A stretch of DNA of 24,538 bases from a virus, in the IMG/VR virus record IMGVR_UViG_3300032053_000494, positions 1-24,538 of that record. One strand, 5' to 3'. The notes under the pieces are model-generated. The model saw only the letters and a list, made by a program, of their open reading frames with translations. It made no database searches and had not been told where the DNA came from. The position numbers and the translations under genes were made by a program. Positions within the stretch are counted from its first letter, which is position 1, and the number at the start of each line of letters is the position of its first letter. Positions 6,951-14,145 of the stretch are shown here, in pieces.

Positions 6951-8659
6951 GCTATACAGATGTCTTTGGGGGAGCTACTCTCTACCCAGTCGGTCAGAGC
7001 TACCTTAGTCTGGTCTTCGCCACTGACCAGACGCTTGAATGGCCTCTGGAGCAACAGAGCAGCAACATTGTCGCCAGCATCATGGACCTCAGCGCCACAG
7101 TCCCTGGGCTGAATGTGATTCTAACCGACGCCAGGCAGGTTTCTACGGGGATTCAAGCAGTATTCAACAATGTCGGTGCGAACACGTACACCGTCAAAGA
7201 CTCAGTAGGAGGAACGATCATAGCCCCGGCTCCTGGGACTGCCTGGGTCGCTTATCTCACGGATAACTCTACCGCGGCCGGATCTTGGAGAACCTTTCAA
7301 TTAGGGGCAACAGTTTCAGTAGCCTCAGCTGCAGCTTTGGCAGGTGCTGGAATCAAGGCGATCTCAACTACTCTAAATCAGAAAATTGAGCCCTCGTCTA
7401 AAGCCTCAACTCCCTTTACGATCGTGGATGCCGATCGAGCCAAAGGGCTGATCTATACCGCTGGTGTAGGCGTAGCGAATCTGACGGCCGCAGCCACGTT
7501 GGGGTCAGACTGGTTCGTCCTACTGAGGAATAGTGGGTCAGGCGATTTAGTGGTCACTCCTCCGGCCGGATTGATTGATGGCTCAGCCACCAAGACCGTT
7601 TCTCCCGGTGAGTCATGTATCATCTTCACTGACGGGGCCAATTTCTATACAGTTGGATTCGGTCAGTCAAGCACTAGTGTCTTCGACTACATTTCCATTG
7701 CCGTGCCTGGCTCGGGAGACTACACACTCTCGGGGGTTGAGTTAAATCGAATCTCTTACAACTTCACCGGAATCTTAACGGGGAATCGGAACATTGTCGT
7801 TCCTGCCTCAGTTCAGCAGTACTGGGTAAGCAATCAGACCACAGGGGCTTTTACTTTGTCGGTCAAGGTCGCTGCTCAAGTAGGGCCTCCAAGTATCCTC
7901 CAAACCGATCGAGCGATTCTTTATTGTGACGGGGCTCAAGTAGTGAATGCGAGTTCATCTACCGTGGTATTCCCCATCTCAATCAGCCAGGGGGGGACGG
8001 GGGCTATCACGGCAGCTGCTGCTGTCACGGCCTTGGGGGCTGTGCCAACTACTCGAGCCATTACTGCTGGATCTGGCATGGCTGGCGGGGGGGATTTGTC
8101 TGCTAATCGTACCCTGACTTTGGATATCAATAGTCTGACGACTGACACCACTCCTGATTTCGCGGCTGACTTCGTTCCCACTTTTGACGTTAGTGCCGCG
8201 GCCAATAAGAAGGTGTTGCTGGAGACGATCCAACCCACCACTCTGAAAACCTTGCAGGATACTGATTTCAGTTTCAGCAACCAAGGAACAGATCAAACGA
8301 TCACGGGACTTACTCAGGCCTTGTTAGCAGCAAAGAACTACTTGATCGAGTTCGCGGTTCGAATTGTTACTGCCTCCAGTGGTTACTCATTCTCGTGGGA
8401 TCCTCCTGCCGGGTCAGGTCTGACAGGGTTTGGTTCTCGAGCGGGGTCGGCCAATCCCCTGCAATTGGCCTCAACCGGGGCTTCAGATGTGATTGACTCC
8501 CAGACAGCAGCAGCGAGAGACGCCTGGATTACGGGCTGTGTCTACTACAATCCCTCGTCTGATGGAAATTTGATCTTTACTGTGAAGCAATCCACGGTTG
8601 ATGTCAATTCAGCCGTAGTAGCCGGGTCCAGTTGGTCACGAGCGACGATTGTAGCATAA
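6947..8659 (+). CDS. Second tail-fibre-like virion protein
   Basis: This 570-residue protein starts at ATG 6947 (ATGA overlap with the adaptor). The N-terminal ~120 residues are a beta-rich domain (YPVGQSYLSLVF, LEWPLE, NTYTVKDSVGG, WVAYLTDNS, SWRTFQLGA) of the kind that anchors fibres. Residues about 120-400 are strand repeats (VTPPAGLIDGSATKTVSPGE). They include ISQGGTGAITAAAAVTALG and the GSGMAGGGDLSANRTLTLDI motif common in phage fibres. The last ~150 residues form a terminal beta domain (FSFSNQGTDQTITGL, YLIEFAVRI, GNLIFTVKQS) that is probably jelly-roll-like and the likely receptor-binding tip. Placement between adaptor and nozzle genes fits a fibre attached to the neck. The stop overlaps the next ATG by one base. 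Confidence 0.78.
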   Translation: MSYTDVFGGATLYPVGQSYLSLVFATDQTLEWPLEQQSSNIVASIMDLSATVPGLNVILTDARQVSTGIQAVFNNVGANTYTVKDSVGGTIIAPAPGTAWVAYLTDNSTAAGSWRTFQLGATVSVASAAALAGAGIKAISTTLNQKIEPSSKASTPFTIVDADRAKGLIYTAGVGVANLTAAATLGSDWFVLLRNSGSGDLVVTPPAGLIDGSATKTVSPGESCIIFTDGANFYTVGFGQSSTSVFDYISIAVPGSGDYTLSGVELNRISYNFTGILTGNRNIVVPASVQQYWVSNQTTGAFTLSVKVAAQVGPPSILQTDRAILYCDGAQVVNASSSTVVFPISISQGGTGAITAAAAVTALGAVPTTRAITAGSGMAGGGDLSANRTLTLDINSLTTDTTPDFAADFVPTFDVSAAANKKVLLETIQPTTLKTLQDTDFSFSNQGTDQTITGLTQALLAAKNYLIEFAVRIVTASSGYSFSWDPPAGSGLTGFGSRAGSANPLQLASTGASDVIDSQTAAARDAWITGCVYYNPSSDGNLIFTVKQSTVDVNSAVVAGSSWSRATIVA

Positions 8660-10170
8660 TGGCACTCAAACCTGTCAGAATCCAATCCCGTCCTGGCATC
8701 AAGCGAGATGGGACAGTTCTTGAGGGCGATGTCTATATTGATGGTCAATGGGTCCGATTCAATAGAGGTCTTCCTCGGAAAATGGCCGGTTACCAAGCGG
8801 TTACGGCTACTCTACCTGAGCTAGTTCGAGGAATGACTAGTTTCTCGGCCAATTCTCTCCAGTATTTGCATCTTGGGAGTGCGACGAAGCTGGGTCAATA
8901 CATCACTAACTCAGCAGGGAATTTGTCAGCTTTCAATAATCGAACTCCAGCAGCGTTGGTCAACAGCAGTGACAACTTGTGGCAATTCGATCACTTCTAT
9001 GACTCAGTGGCCGCAGTAACTCGATTGATCGCACATGCCGCCCCTAATTTGTCAGCGATTGATTCCACGCTCAATCGAGCCATCTGGTTCGGGACTGATA
9101 CTGCGGCTGCCGTATTAACTGACACCACGTTGGCTCAAGTGAGCGGAGGCATTGTTGTTCTTGGCCCCTACCTGTTCTCTTTCGGGAATGATGGGAATAT
9201 CAACTATAGCGCTGTGAACAACCCTACTGCGGCTGGAGCTTCAGCGTTCATTACTCAGCAGAAGATTGTCAAGGGGATGGTTCTGAGAGGTAATGGCTCG
9301 GGTCCAGCAGGGTTGTTCTGGTCCCTAGACTCCCTAATTCGAGCCTCTTTCGTGGGGGGAGTTACTGTTTGGAACTTTGACACGATCACCTCAGAGTCGT
9401 CCATCCTGTCAAGTCAGGGAGTCATTGAGTACGATGGCATCTACTTCTGGGCTGGGGTTGATCGGTTTCTGATGTTCAACGGCGTTGTTCGTGAGATCCC
9501 GAACACCTACAATAACAACTGGTTCTTCGATGGTTTGAACATTAACTATCGCCAGAAAGTGTTCGCTTTCAAAGTTCCTCGCTGGGGTGAGATCTGGTGG
9601 TGTTACCCACGGGGTAATGCCACTGAGTGTACTCATGCGGTCATTTATAACGTCCGGGAGGGGTCTTGGTACGATACTGAGCTTCCCGATGGGGGGAGGA
9701 CCTGCGGGATTTATGCCAAGGTCTTTGAGCACCCGTTCATGACAGGACTGGTAGCCAACGCTACTCCGGCGTATACTCTATGGCTACATGAGAGTGGTAC
9801 TGATCGGATTGAGGCCTCAAGTGTTAACCCCATCCAGTCGTTCTTTAGCACGAATGAGATCTCAATGATTACTCAAGAGGAGTCAATAGACAAGTCTCTC
9901 CGGGTGGCTCGAATTGAACCAGACTTTGTTCAAGTTGGCGATATGACTGTCACGGTGGTCGGGCGCCAAAATTCTCGTGCCCCTTTTGTTGATGGACCGA
10001 CGTTTACTTTCGGTGATACTGCTCCTCTGCCTGAGGATCAAACCATTAAGCTGAAAGAGATCGCACGTCTCATGACTTTCAAATTCGAATCCAATACAGT
10101 GGGGGGAAACTACGAGATGGGAGAATCCCTAGCCCATATCGAACCAGCAGATGGAAGGATTCAGTCATGA
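8659..10170 (+). CDS. Tail nozzle-like protein (P22 gp10/SU10-type)
   Basis: The start is ATG 8659, overlapping the previous TAA, giving 503 residues; an upstream TTG at 8632 lies inside the previous gene and is unlikely. The N terminus (RIQSRPGIKRDGT, then GQWVRFNRGLPRKMAGYQ) matches the opening of nozzle proteins of podovirus-like tails. The body is strand-rich with repeated aromatic turns (LWQFDHFYD, LFSFGNDGNINYS, GIYFWAGVDRFLMFNG, WGEIWWCYPRGN, GSWYDTELPDGGR) consistent with a beta-propeller. The C-terminal part is a beta-sandwich-like region ending in EMGESLAHIEP. Nozzle hexamers close the lower end of the portal-adaptor channel. The Shine-Dalgarno is weak, so translation probably couples to the upstream gene. 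The assignment is by motif resemblance, not by search. Confidence 0.75.
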   Translation: MALKPVRIQSRPGIKRDGTVLEGDVYIDGQWVRFNRGLPRKMAGYQAVTATLPELVRGMTSFSANSLQYLHLGSATKLGQYITNSAGNLSAFNNRTPAALVNSSDNLWQFDHFYDSVAAVTRLIAHAAPNLSAIDSTLNRAIWFGTDTAAAVLTDTTLAQVSGGIVVLGPYLFSFGNDGNINYSAVNNPTAAGASAFITQQKIVKGMVLRGNGSGPAGLFWSLDSLIRASFVGGVTVWNFDTITSESSILSSQGVIEYDGIYFWAGVDRFLMFNGVVREIPNTYNNNWFFDGLNINYRQKVFAFKVPRWGEIWWCYPRGNATECTHAVIYNVREGSWYDTELPDGGRTCGIYAKVFEHPFMTGLVANATPAYTLWLHESGTDRIEASSVNPIQSFFSTNEISMITQEESIDKSLRVARIEPDFVQVGDMTVTVVGRQNSRAPFVDGPTFTFGDTAPLPEDQTIKLKEIARLMTFKFESNTVGGNYEMGESLAHIEPADGRIQS

Positions 10171-10391
10171 CCATTAACCCCCAGGGGATGACCGTTATCG
10201 AATGGACTGACGCGATGGCCTTCTTGCTTAATGGCTCTCCTCCCACGCAGAAGCTGTTGGATCCGACCGATTGGAAGACTTGGGGCAGGAGTCTTTTGCA
10301 GACTCTTCCTGACGGTCCGAACGTCGATGAATTTGAGGACTGGAGGGAATGGGCCATGAGACTTAACAGTACTGAAGAATTTGGGGGTTGA
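10167..10391 (+). CDS. Small conserved-looking phage protein after the nozzle gene
   Basis: This 74-residue protein starts at ATG 10167 (ATGA overlap) with GGAAGGA upstream. It is acidic and Trp-rich: VIEWTDAMAFLLN, then DPTDWKTWGRSLLQ and FEDWREWAMRLN. No membrane segment or catalytic motif is visible. Its tight position between the nozzle and the internal-protein genes suggests a virion assembly role, for example as a tail or plug component. I do not recognise a named family. Confidence 0.75.
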   Translation: MTINPQGMTVIEWTDAMAFLLNGSPPTQKLLDPTDWKTWGRSLLQTLPDGPNVDEFEDWREWAMRLNSTEEFGG

Positions 10392-10393
10392 TT

Positions 10394-13117
10394 ATGGCAA
10401 GAACTTACACTCCACCCGCAGGTGACTTACTTCGATACGGTCAAGGAGCTGAGCAACAAATGTTCTCTGATTCGAGCGAGGCTCGAACACCTGTAACTCC
10501 TGGAGGCTTCGATCTTGGTGAGATTCCTGTTACCGGGGTTTCCGGACTAGGGCCGTTAGGAAGCATGGGGGATTTTAGTCCTCCGGGCGGAATTAATGCT
10601 CCCATTACTTTCGGGGGGGATGGTCCCAGTCCAGGAGGCGGGGGAAGTCTTCTGGGAAACACTGATTTGTCTGGCGCTTGGGGAGCTGTCAAAAATGGGG
10701 CTGAGAATGTCAGTAACTTTGTTGTAGACCATCCAGGTTGGGCCGGGCTCATAGGGAGTGCTTTAGGAGTTCCTGCTGCTGGCCCGCTAGCCGGATTGTA
10801 TTCTTTAACTGGTGGCATTGGGGGAGGTCTTGACACAAATTCCGGCTCTGGATTTGGGATGGAGGGAGGTTGGGGTGGAGGCAATTTTGGTGGGGGCGAT
10901 TGGGGAGGGTCTAGCTTCGGGGGTTGGAGTAATCCGGGCAATTGGGCTGGTAGTGATTTCTCTCCCCAAGGCGTGACAGCAATGGCGGCGAAAGGAGGAG
11001 CGGTGAGAAGAAATTTCCAAACGGGCGGTCTCGCCCAGTTAGCTCAACAAACCGGTCAAGCGATGGGGGCTAGTCCTGAAGAGACTCAGGAAGCAGCCCA
11101 AGGACTTGAGCAGATCTTCCAAACCCCTGGTGGACCTCAGGAGCTCTTTACCTCAGCTGCTCGTGCGGGGATGAATCACGCTCGAGGAGGTCGGATCGAA
11201 TCGGGGCGTACTGTTTGCATGAGGAAGGGCGGTCCTGTTAACTATGCCACGGGGGGACTAGCCTCTGCCGCTCATCGTGTGGCAGGTAGTGGAACTGGCG
11301 ATGATTCGATTTTGGTTCACATGACCGAGGGCGAGTTCAATAACTTGAGGTCGGCCTGGGGAGAGCCTGACATTAACCCTCGAACGGGAATGCCAGAGTA
11401 CAGCTGGCTTGGTGACAAAGTAAAGAGTGGTTGGCACAGTCTGAAAGGCGGGGTTAAGAAGGTCTTCCAGAACCCCATTTTTCAAACTGTGGCTCCTATA
11501 GCTTTGGACTATTTCTTCCCCGGAGCAGGTAGGGCTCTAGGAACTTGGCTGGGGGCTTCAGCCGGTACTGCTAATGTCGTAGGGAATGCAGCCATTGGTG
11601 CCGGCATGGGAGCCCTGGCCGATGGGAAGAAAGGAGCTTTGTCAGGGGCTATCTCGGGGGGGATTAGAGGAGGTGGTGGGGCGATGGCCGGTAAAGCCCT
11701 TGGAGTCTCGGGGAAAATGGGGAACGCCCTGGGGACAGCGCTTCTTCAGGGAGCCAACTCGAGTCTACAAGGAGGTAGCTTTGCTCCTGCCGCTGTGATG
11801 GGAGGGTTGCAAGGTTATTTCCAAGCTCCCGAGGTAGCCTCCCTAACTGATTCTGCCGAGGCAGCTGCGGTTCCTCAGATCGATCCGGCTACGGGGATGG
11901 CAGTAGAGCCCATGGGTATCCAAGGGGATGCCCCCCTTAATGATCTCGATGCCAAGATTCGAGCGGGTAATCCTCGGGCTACGATGGCTAAGCCCCAACC
12001 TGGAGCGAGTTGGGGAGTGACCGCTCGAAAATATGCTTTGCCCATCATGGGAGGTTTGGCTTTGGCTAGCGCCCTGAGCGGCAGGCATCAGTCGACTGTG
12101 GGGAAACCTATTCCGAACCAACCGGGATTTGATTCGCCTCTCACTAAGCTGCCCTTTAATCGAAACTCTGAGACCCCGGCGATTGATTACTTCACCTATG
12201 GGCAAACAGCAAACCCCAACCCGGGCGAACAACAATTCTTCGGGGATAACGCCGTACCTCAACCGGGGTTGGCTCAAGGGGGGTTGCTCCAAAGCGAGCA
12301 CATGCCAGCAGTTAAGGGTCCTGGATCGGGGAGAGATGATCATATCCCCGCCAACCTGTCCGATGGTGAGTACGTGATGGATGCCGAGACAGTGGCCCTG
12401 CTGGGTGACGGATCAGGCGATGAGGGTGCTCGTAGACTGGACGAGATGCGAAAAAATCTGCGAAAACACAAGGCTCAGGGTTTATCGAAGGGGACTCACT
12501 CACCTGATGCAAAACGTCCTGAGGAATATGCCGGGATGAGGGATTACGCGAAAGGTGGGAAAGTTCGGAATGTTACGGCTCTCTTTAATAAAGAAGGCCG
12601 GATCGTGCACCCAGGCGAGAAGGTCACCGATTTCCGAGGCACGGAATGGATTGTCACTGGGCATGCACCCCCCAGGCATGAAGGCTCTACTGGTCGAGTT
12701 TGGGTTCGTCATGTTGACGACCAAGAAGGTCCAGGGAGTACGCGAGAATTCTTCCCCGGTGTCATGGATTTGGAAATCCGAAAGCCTGAGCTCAAAAAGA
12801 ATGGGGGTCGAGTGGATCTGGCGAAGGGGGGTATGATCCTCAGGGGGCCTCGCAAGAGATCGCCAGGTAGTGGCGGGGGATTTCAAGTGAGACGAATTCG
12901 AGTTGATGGGCAACCGAGTCATATTATCTCACCCGACTATACCGGGCGAAAGGAATTCCCTCGAGAAGAGGCTGAGGCTCATGCCGAGAATATGATTCGG
13001 CTAAATGACGGTGTGGACTACAAGGTCTATGGCATCGGGGGCGAACTGGCCGATACGGCCGAAGATGAACTGTTGCAAGAAATGCTGAAGCACATTACGA
13101 AAGGAGATGCAGAATGA
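10394..13117 (+). CDS. Gly-rich internal virion (ejection-type) protein with KGG motifs
   Basis: The start is taken as ATG 10394 (907 residues); TTG 10388 is an in-frame alternative. In order: a Pro/Gly-rich head; a hydrophobic glycine segment near 120-145; a Gly/Trp/Phe low-complexity stretch (153-190); AAKGGAV at 198; HARGGRI at 262 and MRKGG shortly after; a GSGTGDDSI...TEGEF motif (298-315); a glycine-zipper region (about 399-440); a second, better GPGSGRDDHIPANLSDGEYV motif (642-661); DYAKGGKV at 717; a compact beta module (GEKVTDFRGTEWIVTGH, STREFFPGVMDLEI, about 735-795); and DLAKGGMI at 808. GDD-x-IPA-x-LSDGEY motifs and glycine-zipper segments occur in phage internal and tail proteins that pass through the cell envelope. 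Ejection is inferred. Confidence 0.72.
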   Translation: MARTYTPPAGDLLRYGQGAEQQMFSDSSEARTPVTPGGFDLGEIPVTGVSGLGPLGSMGDFSPPGGINAPITFGGDGPSPGGGGSLLGNTDLSGAWGAVKNGAENVSNFVVDHPGWAGLIGSALGVPAAGPLAGLYSLTGGIGGGLDTNSGSGFGMEGGWGGGNFGGGDWGGSSFGGWSNPGNWAGSDFSPQGVTAMAAKGGAVRRNFQTGGLAQLAQQTGQAMGASPEETQEAAQGLEQIFQTPGGPQELFTSAARAGMNHARGGRIESGRTVCMRKGGPVNYATGGLASAAHRVAGSGTGDDSILVHMTEGEFNNLRSAWGEPDINPRTGMPEYSWLGDKVKSGWHSLKGGVKKVFQNPIFQTVAPIALDYFFPGAGRALGTWLGASAGTANVVGNAAIGAGMGALADGKKGALSGAISGGIRGGGGAMAGKALGVSGKMGNALGTALLQGANSSLQGGSFAPAAVMGGLQGYFQAPEVASLTDSAEAAAVPQIDPATGMAVEPMGIQGDAPLNDLDAKIRAGNPRATMAKPQPGASWGVTARKYALPIMGGLALASALSGRHQSTVGKPIPNQPGFDSPLTKLPFNRNSETPAIDYFTYGQTANPNPGEQQFFGDNAVPQPGLAQGGLLQSEHMPAVKGPGSGRDDHIPANLSDGEYVMDAETVALLGDGSGDEGARRLDEMRKNLRKHKAQGLSKGTHSPDAKRPEEYAGMRDYAKGGKVRNVTALFNKEGRIVHPGEKVTDFRGTEWIVTGHAPPRHEGSTGRVWVRHVDDQEGPGSTREFFPGVMDLEIRKPELKKNGGRVDLAKGGMILRGPRKRSPGSGGGFQVRRIRVDGQPSHIISPDYTGRKEFPREEAEAHAENMIRLNDGVDYKVYGIGGELADTAEDELLQEMLKHITKGDAE

Positions 13118-14145
13118 GCGTCCTTGATTTCTTATTCGAGGGCAAGCCACCGCAATCAGTTACCACTTATGGGACTAAGACCGACACCATTCCTCAATGG
13201 ATGTCGGACTACACTCAGGGGGTAATTGGAAAGGCCAATGCCGTAGCTGCTGAGCCCTACCAGGCCTATGGTGGGCCTCGGGTGGCTAGTTTTACTCCCG
13301 ATCAGCAAGCGGCGTTTGAGGCTACTCGGAACAATCAAGGGATAGCTAATCCTTTCATCAATGAGGCTGCTGCTGGCAATCGGCAAGCATCAGCCGTCAA
13401 CCCTTTGGCCGCTGCTTCTCCATATCTCAGTAAAGCGGGTGGTAGTTGGACAGACCCGGGTGTAGCTGACAGCTATATGAATCCCTACATCCAGAATGTT
13501 CTCAACCGGAATCAGACGCTGGCTCAACGAAATCTGACTGAGAATTTCATCCCGGGTTTGCAAGACGCCTTTACCTCAGGTGGTTCGTTCGGTGGTACGC
13601 GAATGGAGGAGATGGGTCTTCGTGGAACCCGAGATATCGCCGAAAACCTGAACGAGCAGAACTTGGCCTCATTAGCCGGAGCTTACGGGCAAGGCGCAAA
13701 TATCTACGGAGCTGACGCCTCGCGGGCGGGGAATGTCGGAACCGCAGTGGCCAATGCCTCGGGGATGGGCGCTGACATCGGGTTTAAGGGTGCGCAACAA
13801 AGTGGAGCTCTGGGAGAGTTAGCTCAGAGCACTGGTCTGAAAGACACAGCCGCACTCGAGACCATCGGGGGGGAACAGCAAGGTTTAGGTCAGAAGAGCC
13901 TAGACACAGCTTATAAAGATTTTACTCAGCAACGGGACTATCCCCGCGATACCATCGGGTGGATGAATTCCGTGGTGAAAGGGATGCCGTACTCCAAGAT
14001 CAGCAATGTCTCTGAGACGGGGCCCTCACAGACCTACCAGCCATCCCCCTTGTCGCAATTGGCCTCAGCCGGATCGGCGATCTACGGGATTAATCAGATG
14101 AGACAGAAACGGGGTGGTTTGATTCGAGGGGGGTACGCACGATGA
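13114..14145 (+). CDS. Internal virion-type protein, 343 residues
   Basis: This protein starts at ATG 13114 (ATGA overlap) behind AAGGAG. The N-terminal part has PQWMSDYTQGVIGKA, then PYQAYGGPRVASFTPDQQAA (residues about 48-67), a sequence type I associate with a phage protein family found next to ejection or tail genes. The middle is Gly/Ala-rich helical sequence: NPYIQNVLNRNQTLAQR, GSFGGTRMEEMGLRGTRDIA, and AGAYGQGANIYGADASRAGN. Near the C terminus are SPLSQLASAGSAIYGINQMR and the basic end KRGGLIRGGYAR, again a double-Gly motif of the locus type. No enzyme motif is present. By context between two large KGG proteins it is probably packaged with them. Confidence 0.72.
   Translation: MSVLDFLFEGKPPQSVTTYGTKTDTIPQWMSDYTQGVIGKANAVAAEPYQAYGGPRVASFTPDQQAAFEATRNNQGIANPFINEAAAGNRQASAVNPLAAASPYLSKAGGSWTDPGVADSYMNPYIQNVLNRNQTLAQRNLTENFIPGLQDAFTSGGSFGGTRMEEMGLRGTRDIAENLNEQNLASLAGAYGQGANIYGADASRAGNVGTAVANASGMGADIGFKGAQQSGALGELAQSTGLKDTAALETIGGEQQGLGQKSLDTAYKDFTQQRDYPRDTIGWMNSVVKGMPYSKISNVSETGPSQTYQPSPLSQLASAGSAIYGINQMRQKRGGLIRGGYAR

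Noticed and set aside
8632-8658. Upstream TTG start for the nozzle-like gene
   Set aside because: It would overlap the fibre gene by 28 bases, while ATG 8659 overlaps its stop as TAATG, as in other junctions here, and gives the expected N terminus.
10441-10941. 166-codon Pro-rich minus-strand frame
   Set aside because: It is the complement of the Gly-rich coding region (GGN reads as NCC), which produces a stop-poor, Pro-rich frame without meaning.
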